From an uncultured Bacteroidota bacterium (GTDB taxonomy: Bacteria; Bacteroidota; Bacteroidia; Bacteroidales; VadinHA17): a DNA stretch of 55,509 bases. The number at the start of each line of letters is the position of its first letter. Positions within the stretch are counted from its first letter, which is position 1. The notes under the pieces are model-generated. The model ran no database searches. It was not told the origin of the DNA and saw only the letters and a program-made list of their open reading frames with translations. The stretch is from positions 1-55,509 of the forward strand of contig CAIMVD010000261.1 in assembly GCA_903844815.1 (NCBI GenBank), in the 5' to 3' direction. The translations under genes were made by a program, and so were the position numbers. This document shows positions 1 to 9,985 of the stretch, piece by piece.

Positions 1-187
1 AAAATAAATAGAATGCCACAACTGAATATCAGGTACTTACTAAAATAAAATACAAAAAATGATTGTAATTGTCGCTAAAAAACCTGATTTTAAGCTGATT
101 TTTCTGCTATTTTGTAGAAAACCCTGCAAGTTGGGTTAAAAACAATTTTCGCCCATTACATCCATTACCAAATACAATCATATTTGC

Positions 188-211
188 AAAAAAAATCGAC
201 CGCTCCGCGGT
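188..211 (-). terminator. Intrinsic terminator of the FISUMP lipoprotein run
   Basis: On the minus strand a GC-rich hairpin (ACCGC, loop GGA, GCGGT; positions 199-211) is followed by CGA and a run of eight T (188-195). It lies about 30 bases past the stop of the large FISUMP gene, which fits Rho-independent termination of the minus-strand run. The stem is short (5 bp), so strength is uncertain. Confidence 0.6.
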
Positions 212-219
212 AATAAATC

Positions 220-240
220 AAATAGTCAAATAGTCAAATA
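220..240. repeat. Short 8-bp tandem repeat
   Basis: Two exact copies of AAATAGTC (220-227, 228-235) followed by a partial AAATA lie between the terminator hairpin and the stop codon of the FISUMP gene. It is low-complexity and has no evident function. Confidence 0.6.
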
Positions 241-242
241 AA

Positions 243-3200
243 TCAAAAATCCCTGATACAACGAACAGATAAACCGTATTTGGGACTGATGTTGTTCCAC
301 CTGCCTACATTATCTAAATTGTAGTATATGTTCCTGTACAAGTCGCCTGTAGAACTCCACCAGTGACCGTTGTCATTGGGGCTGAATCCACCTCCACTAT
401 CATGGAAGCCACCAGGAAGGGCTGTAAAACCGGTTTCATTTGTCGCCCCTGTGTTGGGCGACAACCAGTGAGTTGTTCCTATTTCTTTTAGTTTGCCGCC
501 TGCTATGGCTTCGCCTCCCAAATAGTTTGTAAGGGTGGTCCATTCTGCATCAAACGGCACATGCCAGCTTTTAGGGCATACATTTTTCCCCCCGTTGCTT
601 GCTGCATCAACTGTATACCAGTTATATAAAGCCCCATAAGTCGCTTTATTTGTAGCCTCGTCGTTGTTGTACCAGCAATAACCGGGTGTGGTCAATGCGC
701 GCCAAACTGTATTATCAGTGACAAGAGGTATTGCGGTATTATCATTGTATTTAGTCGTTTTAAGGTTCTCTGCCATCCAGACCTGGGTGCCTATTCCAAC
801 CACATTGTATGTATTTCCCTCCACATCATTTACTGAAACGGGAGCTGTGGTAAATGTTATATCGTTTCCGTAGGTGGTTCCGAGTGCGTTATTTGCCCTT
901 ATCCTGTAATGGTAAGTTGTTCCGGCCGACAGCCCTGTAATGGCTGAACTTACATCAACAGCTGTGTTTCCAGTCGTAGTGTTTGGAGCTGCTGCGATGG
1001 TATTGCCATATCCTGTCGATGTTCCATATTCAAAGATTATCACGGTATAAAAATAATTTGCATTCACTGTGCCGGTTACTGTTGCAGATGAAGTTGAAAT
1101 AACTGTTAGCGAACCAGTGGTTACAGTTGGCGCAGCACCAAGAGTTGTGAAAGTAATTTCTGCCCCGTAACCAGTTCCCTGGCTGTTTGTTGCATAGGCT
1201 CTTGCATAATAAATTGTTGCAGGGGAAAGACCGCTGATGCTGCTTGTAAATGCCCCTGTGCCTGAACCAGCGATGGTTTTGGTTCCGAGATCCCTTATAG
1301 GACCTGGGCTGGTCGACCAGCATACTCCTTTTTCGGTTATTGGAACTCCGCCATCGGAAATAATGTTGCCTCCGGTTTCAACCGACGACACTGTAAGATT
1401 ACTTAAAGCAGTAGTCGTAAGGCTTGGGGATACAGGCATTTCACCCTGCAAACAGCGAACTGAATTTCCTTCTGTTTTATCATTGTCGTACCTGCTAACA
1501 CTGCTGTAATTCAAATTGACGCCCCTCTTCCATGTTTGTCCTGCCAGGAAGCTCTCTGATGAACTCCACCAGACACCGTTGTATCCGATTTCGTTATAAA
1601 TACTATTGATTGCGCGTTTGCCACCCGGCAGAGCAGTAAATCCTGTTTCATTTGTCGCCCCGGTGTTGGGCGATAGCCAGTGAGTTGTTCCAGTTTCTTT
1701 CAGTTTGCCACCTGCACCAGCTTCGCCTCCCAGGTAGTCAGTAAGTACTGTCCAATCCGCATCGGTAGGCACATGCCATCCAGTGGGACATAAAACACCG
1801 GTACTTACAGCATACCAGTTATACAAAGCCCCGTATGGATTCTTGTAAGTTGCCGCATCGTTATTGTACCAGCAATAGCCGGGTGTCACGAGATTTGCCC
1901 ATTCCGTGTTATCTGTTTTAAGGGGGATTGTGGATCCGTCCCTGTACTTTGTGGTCTTTAGGTTCTGGGCCATCCATAGCTGCGTGCCAATTACAACAGT
2001 ATAATAGGTGTTATTGTCCATATCAGTAACTGTTCCGGTGAAGGTGAGGAAGGTCATTTGCTCTCCGTATCCCGTTCCTTTGCTGTTTGTCGCGTAAGCC
2101 CTGAAATAGCAAACGGTATTAGCTGCAAGACCGGTTATGTTTCCTGTGAAACTGTCAGAACCGCTGCCACTGTCTGAATTGCTGCCTGAGACTGACGGGT
2201 TGGGAGAAGTTCCCCAGCATAAACCTTTTACAGTTACAGGTGAGCCTCCGTCGCCGATAATTGTTCCTCCGGCAATGGCGCTGCTGGTTGTCCTTGATGT
2301 TACGTCAGTGGTTCCGACAGTCGGGACTGTCAGACAATTGTTTGTAACAGTACGGGTTGCTATGGAAGGGACCTGATCACCTGTAGATGTCTGTACAGGA
2401 TTAGTTACTGGTTTTGTATATGCTACGGTAACAATATCTCCGTAATTTACAGGTAAAGCAAGTGTTAACTGCACTGTTTTGCCGGTAACTGAAACTGCAT
2501 TCACATTTGCCGGAACTGAGTTTGCCATTATTGTAAAGGCATATGCCGGAGGAACAATATTAGCCAGGGTGAGGTTAAATACTATTTGAACCAAATTCGG
2601 ATTGGCGTCTTCCACAACAGAACTGACGTACGAAAGGCTTGCAAGAGCTACATTATTAGTCACATTTTGGTTACCTATCGTTACTGCTTTCCCTCCCTGA
2701 GTTGTCTGTAACGGATTCGATGCCGGCTGATTATAAGCTACTGTAACTGCATCGCCATAAACGACAGGGCTAGAGATTGTCAGTTGTACTTTTGTTCCTG
2801 AAATTGTAACAGATGTTACAGTTCTTACCGCTAAGTTTACCTGGACAGTGAAAGTGAAAGTTGCAGGAATAACAGCTGCCAGGGATTGACTGTATGTCAT
2901 TTCAAGAATCGATGGCGTGGCATTTTCAACTGATGCGCTTACATAAGTCGGGATTGGTGCAGCTACATTGTTAGTCACAGGCTGAGATCCGATTGTAACC
3001 GCTTTTCCTCCCTGTGTTGTCTGTAAAGGATTCGATGCAGGCTGGGTGTAGGCCACGGTAACTGCATCGCCGTAAACCACAGGGCTCGAGAGTGTAAGTC
3101 GTACTTTTGTTCCTGAAATTGTAACAGATGTTACAGTTCTTACCGCTAAATTGACCTGAACAGAGAAGGCTGTAGGATCTGGAACAATTCCGGCTAGAGA

Positions 3201-4922
3201 AAGATTGTATATCAGCTCCAGCATAGAGGGAGTTGAGTTTTCAACGGATGAACTCACATAAGCAGGAGCAATGGCGCCTACATTGTTAGTCACAGTCTGA
3301 GATCCAATTGTTACTGCTTTCCCTCCCTGAGTTGTCTGTAACGGATTCGATGCCGGCTGATTATAAGCTACTGTAACTGCATCGCCATAAACTATAGGGC
3401 TAGAGAGTGTCAGTTGTACTTTTGTTCCTGAAATTGTAACAGATGTTACAGTTCTGACAGCTAAGTTAACCTGAACAGAGAAGGCTGAAGAATTTGGGAC
3501 CACTCCGGCAAGGGCTTGACTATAGGTCATCTCCAGGAGCAAAGGATTTGCGTTTTCAACGGATGAACTTACATAAACAGGGGCAATGGCGCCTACATTG
3601 TTTATAACATTCTGAGATCCAATTGTTACCGCTTTCCCTCCCTGTGTTGTCTGCAAGGGATTCGATGCCGGCTGGGTATAAGCCACGGTAACCGCATCGC
3701 CATAAACTACAGGGCTCGAGAGCGTCAACTGTACTTTGGATCCTGAAATTGTAACCGATGTTACAGTTCTTACGGCTAAATTTACCTGGACAGTGAAGGC
3801 TGAAGAATTTGGAACTACTCCGGCAAGAGCCTGATTATGTGTCATCTCCAGCAACGAGGGTGTTGCATTTTCAACAGATGAACTTACATAAGTCGGGATT
3901 GGTGCAGCTACATTGTTAGTCACAGGCTGAGATCCGATTGTAACCGCTTTTCCTCCCTGTGTTGTCTGTAAAGGATTCGATGCAGGCTGGGTGTAAGCCA
4001 CGGTAACTGCATCGCCGTAAACAACCGGGCTGGAGAGTGTCAGTTGTACTTTTGTTCCATTAATTGCAACAGATGTCACAGTTCTTACCGCTAAGTTTAC
4101 CTGGACAGTGAAAGTGAAAGTTGCAGGAATAACAGCTGCCAGGGATTGACTGTATGTCATTTCCAGGATAGCTGGTGTGGCATTTTCAACAGATGAACTT
4201 ACATAGGCAGGAACTGCAGCGGAAACAATATTCGTTACACTCTGTGCGGTGAAAGTTGCCACCTTAATACTGCTTGTTGACTGTAAAGGATTGCTGGCAG
4301 GTTCGGTATAAGATACTGTTACAATATCACCATAAACAATTGGATACAATAGGGTTAGTTTTACTGTGCTTCCCGAAAGCGTAACAAGGCTTACAGTTCT
4401 TGTCACTGAATTTACCATAACTGTAAATGTTGAAGCTGCAGGAACAATATTAGCAAGTGCAGAGCTGAATGTAATTTCTAAAATTGAGGGTGCGGCATTT
4501 GCAACAGAAAAGTAAACTGGTTTTGGCTGGTCGAGAGTAGTAAATGTCCTGTCAGTACCGTATACTAATCCTTCGGAAGTCTTGGCATAAGCCCTTACAT
4601 GATATAGTTTCGCTGAAACGAGGTTCTGAAGGGCACTCTTGTAAGAGCCGGTTTTACTGGCAGCACCAAGAGAATTATGGAAATCTGTAATTACCGGATT
4701 TGCCGATAACCCCCAGCAATGTCCATGCTCGGTTATCCCGGTTCCGAGGTCAATTAAATCACCCTCAGCCTTGGCAGTTATGGCCATAATCTCCGAAACG
4801 GAAAGAGTTTGAACTTTTGCCTGTCTGAGGAGTTCGTCTTTTTTACATGAATAAATGCTTATCAAAGAAAACGCAATCAGAATAATCTTTGCCACTTTGT
4901 TTAATAAATATTTAATAGTCAC
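243..4922 (-). CDS. Large FISUMP lipoprotein with seven SwmB-type repeats
   Basis: A 1559-residue secreted lipoprotein. A hydrophobic signal (about residues 5-25) ends in IYSC with the lipid cysteine at residue 26. Then come a leader domain (26-133), seven repeats of about 105 residues (about 134-855) resembling the SwmB/TIGR02059 type, a fibronectin-like segment, and two FISUMP domains (Fibrobacter succinogenes major paralogous domain; about 957-1160 and 1358-1559) separated by two more fn3-like segments. FISUMP hallmarks are visible: TYYTVVIGTQLWMAQNL, YGALYNWYAV, CPTGWHVPTDADW, GFTALPGG and WWSSSE. The start codon is GTG. The gene follows the other FISUMP gene by 32 bases and is probably cotranscribed with it. 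The likely role is a surface adhesin or scaffold; the exact ligand is unknown. Repeats 2-6 are almost identical in DNA, so assembly collapse or expansion is possible. Confidence 0.85.
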   Translation of the reverse strand: MTIKYLLNKVAKIILIAFSLISIYSCKKDELLRQAKVQTLSVSEIMAITAKAEGDLIDLGTGITEHGHCWGLSANPVITDFHNSLGAASKTGSYKSALQNLVSAKLYHVRAYAKTSEGLVYGTDRTFTTLDQPKPVYFSVANAAPSILEITFSSALANIVPAASTFTVMVNSVTRTVSLVTLSGSTVKLTLLYPIVYGDIVTVSYTEPASNPLQSTSSIKVATFTAQSVTNIVSAAVPAYVSSSVENATPAILEMTYSQSLAAVIPATFTFTVQVNLAVRTVTSVAINGTKVQLTLSSPVVYGDAVTVAYTQPASNPLQTTQGGKAVTIGSQPVTNNVAAPIPTYVSSSVENATPSLLEMTHNQALAGVVPNSSAFTVQVNLAVRTVTSVTISGSKVQLTLSSPVVYGDAVTVAYTQPASNPLQTTQGGKAVTIGSQNVINNVGAIAPVYVSSSVENANPLLLEMTYSQALAGVVPNSSAFSVQVNLAVRTVTSVTISGTKVQLTLSSPIVYGDAVTVAYNQPASNPLQTTQGGKAVTIGSQTVTNNVGAIAPAYVSSSVENSTPSMLELIYNLSLAGIVPDPTAFSVQVNLAVRTVTSVTISGTKVRLTLSSPVVYGDAVTVAYTQPASNPLQTTQGGKAVTIGSQPVTNNVAAPIPTYVSASVENATPSILEMTYSQSLAAVIPATFTFTVQVNLAVRTVTSVTISGTKVQLTISSPVVYGDAVTVAYNQPASNPLQTTQGGKAVTIGNQNVTNNVALASLSYVSSVVEDANPNLVQIVFNLTLANIVPPAYAFTIMANSVPANVNAVSVTGKTVQLTLALPVNYGDIVTVAYTKPVTNPVQTSTGDQVPSIATRTVTNNCLTVPTVGTTDVTSRTTSSAIAGGTIIGDGGSPVTVKGLCWGTSPNPSVSGSNSDSGSGSDSFTGNITGLAANTVCYFRAYATNSKGTGYGEQMTFLTFTGTVTDMDNNTYYTVVIGTQLWMAQNLKTTKYRDGSTIPLKTDNTEWANLVTPGYCWYNNDAATYKNPYGALYNWYAVSTGVLCPTGWHVPTDADWTVLTDYLGGEAGAGGKLKETGTTHWLSPNTGATNETGFTALPGGKRAINSIYNEIGYNGVWWSSSESFLAGQTWKRGVNLNYSSVSRYDNDKTEGNSVRCLQGEMPVSPSLTTTALSNLTVSSVETGGNIISDGGVPITEKGVCWSTSPGPIRDLGTKTIAGSGTGAFTSSISGLSPATIYYARAYATNSQGTGYGAEITFTTLGAAPTVTTGSLTVISTSSATVTGTVNANYFYTVIIFEYGTSTGYGNTIAAAPNTTTGNTAVDVSSAITGLSAGTTYHYRIRANNALGTTYGNDITFTTAPVSVNDVEGNTYNVVGIGTQVWMAENLKTTKYNDNTAIPLVTDNTVWRALTTPGYCWYNNDEATNKATYGALYNWYTVDAASNGGKNVCPKSWHVPFDAEWTTLTNYLGGEAIAGGKLKEIGTTHWLSPNTGATNETGFTALPGGFHDSGGGFSPNDNGHWWSSTGDLYRNIYYNLDNVGRWNNISPKYGLSVRCIRDF
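2340..4518 (-). repeat. Seven tandem SwmB-type coding repeats, about 315 bp each
   Basis: In-frame repeats within the large FISUMP gene. Units 2-6 share long identical stretches at DNA level; for example 2686-2763 matches 3316-3393, exactly 630 bases (two units) apart, and 2935-3050 matches about 3895-4010 (three units apart). Units 1 and 7 are diverged. The pattern shows recent duplication or gene conversion among the inner units. Confidence 0.85.
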
Positions 4923-4954
4923 ATCGGAGTTTTTAGATCGTTTTTAATAATTAA

Positions 4955-7393
4955 TCAATTATCCCTCAAACAACGAATAGATAATCCATAAGGCTTATAG
5001 GAACCGTCCCTTCCGACATAGCTAATATTGAAGTACATATATCTGTACCAGGCGATTGGTCCATTGTACATCGTTGAACTCCACCACTTGCCTTCGTTTC
5101 CGACGCTGCCGTACAAACCTTCTGTTACCCTGTAGCCACCTGGTAAGGCTGTGAAACCGGTTTCGTTTGTAGGTTCGGTGCTTGGTGAAAGCCAATGTGT
5201 AATGCCAGTTTCTTTAAGTTTGTCACCTGCTGCCGCATCACCTCCTAAAAAGGTTGTTAGGGTTGTCCACTCTGAATCACCTGGAACATGCCATCCAACG
5301 GGACATACATTTTTGCCACCGTTGCTTGCTGCATCAACCGTAAACCAGTTATATAATGCCCCGTAAGTGGATTTATAGGTAGTTTCATCATTCCTGTACC
5401 AAGAATAACCGGGTGTGGTCAATACTGACCATGCCGTATTATCAGTAACCAGGGGTATATCAGTATTGTCATTGTATTTTGTTGTTCTAAGGTTCTCAGC
5501 CATCCACACCTGTGTTCCAATATCAACGGTATAATAAAGATTGCCATCAATGTCTGATATACTTGTTCCTGATATAGCAGGTGTTACTGAATTCGAAGCC
5601 GCGCTTGCCGAACCTGTGCCATTTTCATTGGTGGCAGAAACTGTGAAGGTATAGGCTGTTCTGTTTGTAAGACCAGTTACTGTGAGCGGGCTGCCAGTAC
5701 CTGAAGCTGTTAACCCACCAGGACTTGAAGTAACCGTGTAGCTTGTAATCACAGAGCCTCCATCACTGACCGGAGCCGAAAATATTACTGCAGCCTGGCC
5801 ATTACCTGCCGAAACTGTCTCAATTATTGGCGCTGACGGCACATTAATAATAACGTCTCCCTGTAAACAACGAATAGAAAATCCAAACCGCTTATCGTTA
5901 ATTGTACTTTGCATTGAGCTGCCATTGATGCTCAAGTAACGACCCCAGGAGCTCGTAGAAGTGTACTCTGTAGAACTCCACCAGTAACCAAAGTATGACA
6001 TGTCACTGAATCCCCCGCTGAAATGACAAGCTCCACCAGGGAGGCCGGTAAAACCCGTTTCGTTGGTAGTGCCAGTAGTCTCGATTGACCAATGAGATGT
6101 GCCTGTTTCTTTCAGTTTGCCACCGGCAACACCTTCACCCCCAAGAAATCTAACAAGAGTATTCCATTCTAAATCGGTTGGAACATGCCAACCGGCAGGG
6201 CAGATATTTTTGCCCCCATTGCTTGCTGCATCAATTGCAAACCAATTGTATAATGCCCCGTAAGTGGCCTTGTAATATATTTGATCAGCGTACCAGTTAT
6301 AGCCTGGTGTGGTTAATGATTCCCATTTTGTATAAGCTGTGACCCAAGGTATAGAAGTATTATCATTAAATTTCGTTGTTTTCAGATTCTCAGCCATCCA
6401 TACACGTGTGCCTATCGTAACTGTCTTATAAACATTCCCTTCAACGTCGTATACTATTCCGGATATCGCCGGCATTATCGTATTGGAAACAGTGCTTGCC
6501 TGACTTGACCCATTAGTATTCATTGCAGTTACGGTAAAAGTATATGGAGTTCCATTAGAAAGTCCGGTAACTATTAAAGGACTAGCCGCGGCTGTGACGG
6601 ATATATCACCCGGATTTGAAGTTGCCTTGTATCCTGTTATGACAGAACCTCCGTCGTTTGCAGGGGCTGTAAATGTTAAGGTGGCCTGGGCATTCCCTGC
6701 AGAAGCTATTATATTGGTTGGAGACTCAGAAATTGTTGAAGGTGTTACTGAATTCGAAGCAGCGCTTGTCAAGCCCGCACCATTGGCATTTGTGGCAGTT
6801 ACCGTAAAGGTGTAAGCTATACCGTTAGTAAGACCTGTCACAGTCAGTGGGCTTGCTGAACCGGATGCTGTTTTGTTTCCCGGGTTTGAAGTCACCGTAT
6901 AACCCGTTATTGCCAGACCTCCGTCATCAGCCGGGGCGGTGAATGTTACCGTTGCCAGAGCGTTTCCCGCGGTGGTGGTTCCTATAGCCGGCGCTCCCGG
7001 ATCAGATGTGGTAGTAAATGTCTTGTCATCGCCGTAAACGATTTTATCACCGCATTTGGCATAAGCCCTTAAATGATACAATTTTCCCGATTCCAGCCAC
7101 TGTAGATTGCTCGTATATGTTCCTGTTTTGGATGCGGCCCCCAATGATGTTGCTGAACCGCCAACAACTGGATTTGCTTCGGCACCCCAGCAATGTCCAT
7201 GGTCGGTTATCCCGGTTCCGAGGTCAATTAAATTACCCTCTGCTTTGGCAGTTATGGCCATAATCTCCGAAACTGAAAGAGTTTGAACTTTTGCCTGTCT
7301 GACGAGTTCGTCTTTCTTGCAGGAGAAGATAGTTACAATAAATATTAAAGTACAGGCGATAATTAAAAGGAAATATATTAAGAACGATTTCAT
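4955..7393 (-). CDS. FISUMP lipoprotein with fibronectin type III domains
   Basis: An 812-residue lipoprotein. The signal peptide ends at FSCKK with the lipid cysteine near residue 25. The order of domains is a leader domain almost identical to that of the downstream FISUMP protein (to about 130), two fn3-like domains (about 130-310, with GYTVTSNPG and YTFTVTATN motifs), FISUMP 1 (about 311-516), fn3 (about 520-610) and FISUMP 2 (about 612-812). It is probably surface-exposed and probably binds or displays something, but no ligand can be inferred. It lies 32 bases upstream of the second FISUMP gene and 89 bases downstream of the caspase-like gene, all on the same strand, suggesting one transcription unit. 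Confidence 0.85.
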   Translation of the reverse strand: MKSFLIYFLLIIACTLIFIVTIFSCKKDELVRQAKVQTLSVSEIMAITAKAEGNLIDLGTGITDHGHCWGAEANPVVGGSATSLGAASKTGTYTSNLQWLESGKLYHLRAYAKCGDKIVYGDDKTFTTTSDPGAPAIGTTTAGNALATVTFTAPADDGGLAITGYTVTSNPGNKTASGSASPLTVTGLTNGIAYTFTVTATNANGAGLTSAASNSVTPSTISESPTNIIASAGNAQATLTFTAPANDGGSVITGYKATSNPGDISVTAAASPLIVTGLSNGTPYTFTVTAMNTNGSSQASTVSNTIMPAISGIVYDVEGNVYKTVTIGTRVWMAENLKTTKFNDNTSIPWVTAYTKWESLTTPGYNWYADQIYYKATYGALYNWFAIDAASNGGKNICPAGWHVPTDLEWNTLVRFLGGEGVAGGKLKETGTSHWSIETTGTTNETGFTGLPGGACHFSGGFSDMSYFGYWWSSTEYTSTSSWGRYLSINGSSMQSTINDKRFGFSIRCLQGDVIINVPSAPIIETVSAGNGQAAVIFSAPVSDGGSVITSYTVTSSPGGLTASGTGSPLTVTGLTNRTAYTFTVSATNENGTGSASAASNSVTPAISGTSISDIDGNLYYTVDIGTQVWMAENLRTTKYNDNTDIPLVTDNTAWSVLTTPGYSWYRNDETTYKSTYGALYNWFTVDAASNGGKNVCPVGWHVPGDSEWTTLTTFLGGDAAAGDKLKETGITHWLSPSTEPTNETGFTALPGGYRVTEGLYGSVGNEGKWWSSTMYNGPIAWYRYMYFNISYVGRDGSYKPYGLSIRCLRDN

Positions 7394-7482
7394 TTTTATT
7401 GATATTTATTATTCATATCTGAAGTTAATTTGAATACCAAAAAACTTATCCCAGTATTGGAGAGAAATTATAAGAAACGTCG

Positions 7483-9198
7483 CTACGGGTTTATTTTCCA
7501 TGTTTCCCATTTATTTTCGACAGAGGGACTGATGCTAACAACAGGATCCTGTTCTTTAGCATTAATCCTAAGCGATTCGATTGAAACATTTTTCGTAACA
7601 TAATTCCTTAATTCCTTGTAAGTTATATCGCCCGAAGATTCCTTTATCTTCTTCAGTAGGAAATATGTGAACATGCCATGCTGTTTTTCTCCATATGGAA
7701 GGGCCGATTGTTCTCCGCCGGATGCAGAAAAGACCACAAGATTTCCCGTTAGAGTCTCTTCCCTTGGAATTATTTTTACGCCCCTGGCTGCAAGCAGGCC
7801 GGCATCACGCCCTCCTCCCGAAAAGCAGGCATCTAGGAAAACGCAAACTCTTCCTGAGCCGCTTACTCCAAATTTTTTATACACATCCGATAATTTGACT
7901 GCCGCATTAAGGTTCGTTCCCGATACATCGACGGGAATAAGGTAGGGCGTTCTTGTTGTTTCATCAGGCAACCCATGACCCGCATAATAAAAAAAGATCT
8001 CCGATTCCGGGCCTATCCTTGATGCAAGTTTGCTTATCAGGTCGAGGTTTTGCATCATCTCACCTGCAGTTGCGTCAATAAGAAGGAAAATGTTCTCGTC
8101 TTTAGCGCCTAGTGTCTTTCTTGCATATTCACGGAAGATCTGAGCGTCGTTGGCTGCAAATCTCACATTTGATTCAGTTTTAAGATTAGTCTGCTTGCTT
8201 GAATAATTTTCATTCCCTATTATCAGGCATAGTCTGCCCGGATACTTTACAGGGTTTACAGGAATATCCTTTTCCACATCGGAGCTTAGTGAGGCTCTTG
8301 TTACAGCTGCAGATGAGGTTTCGTCTCCCTTTATTACAACTGCATTATTCAACGTAAGGTTTTCTTCAAGGCCGACGGAAACAGATTTCTTTTCCGCATA
8401 TTTCCCGGAATTCTCTGAGAGTGAAATTATGACAGGGATCTTATCAAATGCATATTTCCTGGTTGCAGTAAATATGAAATTCAACTCTTTCGATTCGCCT
8501 ACCCTGAGTATGCCTATATTGAATTTATTTTCATCAAGCATAACACAATCAGTATTTTCAAGAATAAATTCGGCATTTACGTTCCGTGCATCACCCGTTC
8601 CTGTATTCTGAACAAGCACCTTTAGGTTTATTGGCGAATTAAGCTTAATTCTACCGCCGCCCTCTGTACTGAAAACCCAATCGGCTACAATGACCTCCGG
8701 CTTACCTAATTCTCTGGTCTGAATTTCCATTTCTGAAGGATAGGCATCAAAGCCGTTTTTTTCAAGAGCCTCAATCCTGAAACGGGCTGAGCTGTTCACC
8801 AGATTAGTTCCTCCAATTACCGGTATCGTAATCTCCTTTTTTTCCGATGGATATAATACACCAAGTGACAGAGTTTTCTGGAAGTCAAGTCCCAGAATCG
8901 GGCTGTTCAAAAGAGTAATTTTAATTGATACTTCCTGAGCTTCGCCCTTTCCCTGATTCTCAATAGTAAACCTTACTGACGCATTCTCTTCAGCGTCAAT
9001 GATATTATTGCCATTCTGATCGGCATAGGTCTGATTTGTTATCTGCAGATCGGGAAGAAGCTTAACAATGCCTGGGGGTACATTCTTTTTAAAACTGATT
9101 TGTTTTGAAGCGCTTTTCGATGAAGAGGTAACAGCAGTTTGCGAATATGCCGAAAATACTGCTGCAAAACTCAGAATTGTAATCAATATCGTCTTCAT
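7483..9198 (-). CDS. Secreted caspase-family (C14) peptidase with CARDB-like domains
   Basis: 571 residues with a cleavable signal (FSAYSQ about 16-20). The N-terminal 300 residues contain two CARDB-like beta-sandwich modules, each opening with a DLQITNQTYADQNGNNIID- or ENQGKG-type motif. The C-terminal part is a caspase fold starting at RLCLIIGNENY. The catalytic dyad is visible: His408 in YYAGHG and Cys458 in DACFSG. It lies 10 bases after the upstream minus-strand gene and before two FISUMP lipoproteins. The family cleaves after basic or acidic residues; the substrate here is unknown. Export to the periplasm or surface separates it from cytoplasmic metacaspases. A role in processing neighbouring surface proteins is inference only. 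Confidence 0.88.
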   Translation of the reverse strand: MKTILITILSFAAVFSAYSQTAVTSSSKSASKQISFKKNVPPGIVKLLPDLQITNQTYADQNGNNIIDAEENASVRFTIENQGKGEAQEVSIKITLLNSPILGLDFQKTLSLGVLYPSEKKEITIPVIGGTNLVNSSARFRIEALEKNGFDAYPSEMEIQTRELGKPEVIVADWVFSTEGGGRIKLNSPINLKVLVQNTGTGDARNVNAEFILENTDCVMLDENKFNIGILRVGESKELNFIFTATRKYAFDKIPVIISLSENSGKYAEKKSVSVGLEENLTLNNAVVIKGDETSSAAVTRASLSSDVEKDIPVNPVKYPGRLCLIIGNENYSSKQTNLKTESNVRFAANDAQIFREYARKTLGAKDENIFLLIDATAGEMMQNLDLISKLASRIGPESEIFFYYAGHGLPDETTRTPYLIPVDVSGTNLNAAVKLSDVYKKFGVSGSGRVCVFLDACFSGGGRDAGLLAARGVKIIPREETLTGNLVVFSASGGEQSALPYGEKQHGMFTYFLLKKIKESSGDITYKELRNYVTKNVSIESLRINAKEQDPVVSISPSVENKWETWKINP

Positions 9199-9208
9199 TG
9201 AACATTTT

Positions 9209-9985
9209 TTAAAAGTTATATATCATAGTCATACCGGCGAAATTTGTGTCGGGCCCGTATGCTGGGACAAGGCTAACCTTGTTTTTGTTAGCCTGTTTAG
9301 GAGAACGGTTATCTGTTAGAAGCACGGTCATATAATCGAAAATCCAGATTGCAGCCGTAGTGTAAATCAGTGTTTTTGAAATTGAATTATATTTTTGATA
9401 TGATGAAAAATATTGATCCCTTTCCAAAGAAATGGAGGCCTCGGAATATTTATCAGCAAAACCGTCTGCTTTGTTTTTAAAGATAAATGAGCCTGCAAGA
9501 GCAGAGTAAGCCAGGGCTCCTTCCAAAAGATGAAATTTTTTACCTGTCATTTTTGAGCTGCCAAGACCGGGGTAAAGAGTGGATAAGACAAGGGCTTTTC
9601 CTTTGCTGAATGTGATTTCCGTTACAGGATTCTGATTTACAGCAACAACCTCAACAACAATCTTGTCATCTAGCAAGGTTACATCTTTCGAAATATCCCA
9701 GATAATCTGTTTCCCGGTGCCGCCTTTTATGTTATCACCGACATCGCCACTGAATGACTTGGCACTTACAGGTGCGCCTGATTCTGTTGAAATTGAAACA
9801 CTTATTCTGAACAGGTCATGTGATTTGTAATTTGTCAGGTCATATGATATGACCAATTCTTCATTTGTCAGGTTAAAATCAACATTTTTAACCCCGGCTT
9901 CGTTCCCGGTTTTACCCTGAGAATAGACAGATGACAATAAAAATAATAATAGATAAACTGATGTTAATGTCAATTTTAAATTCAT
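9209..9985 (-). CDS. Secreted protein of unknown function (DUF5683-like)
   Basis: 258 residues. A signal peptide (about 1-22, ending in VYSQ) is followed by a beta-rich region (about 35-125; it includes LVISYDLTNYKSHDLFRISV and GTGKQIIWDISKDV). The second half contains YPGLGSSKMTGKK followed by a hydrophobic stretch (about 155-175) and a second one (about 215-235), an arrangement seen in DUF5683-type membrane proteins. The function is not known. It is the first gene of the minus-strand run with the caspase-like protein and starts 10 bases upstream of it. It may be an anchor or partner of the caspase-like protein, but that is inferred only from position. Confidence 0.65.
   Translation of the reverse strand: MNLKLTLTSVYLLLFLLSSVYSQGKTGNEAGVKNVDFNLTNEELVISYDLTNYKSHDLFRISVSISTESGAPVSAKSFSGDVGDNIKGGTGKQIIWDISKDVTLLDDKIVVEVVAVNQNPVTEITFSKGKALVLSTLYPGLGSSKMTGKKFHLLEGALAYSALAGSFIFKNKADGFADKYSEASISLERDQYFSSYQKYNSISKTLIYTTAAIWIFDYMTVLLTDNRSPKQANKNKVSLVPAYGPDTNFAGMTMIYNF

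Noticed and set aside
2340-4518. Regular repeats suggesting a CRISPR array
   Set aside because: The repeats are in-frame protein repeats of about 315 bases, not 25-40-base repeats with unique spacers.
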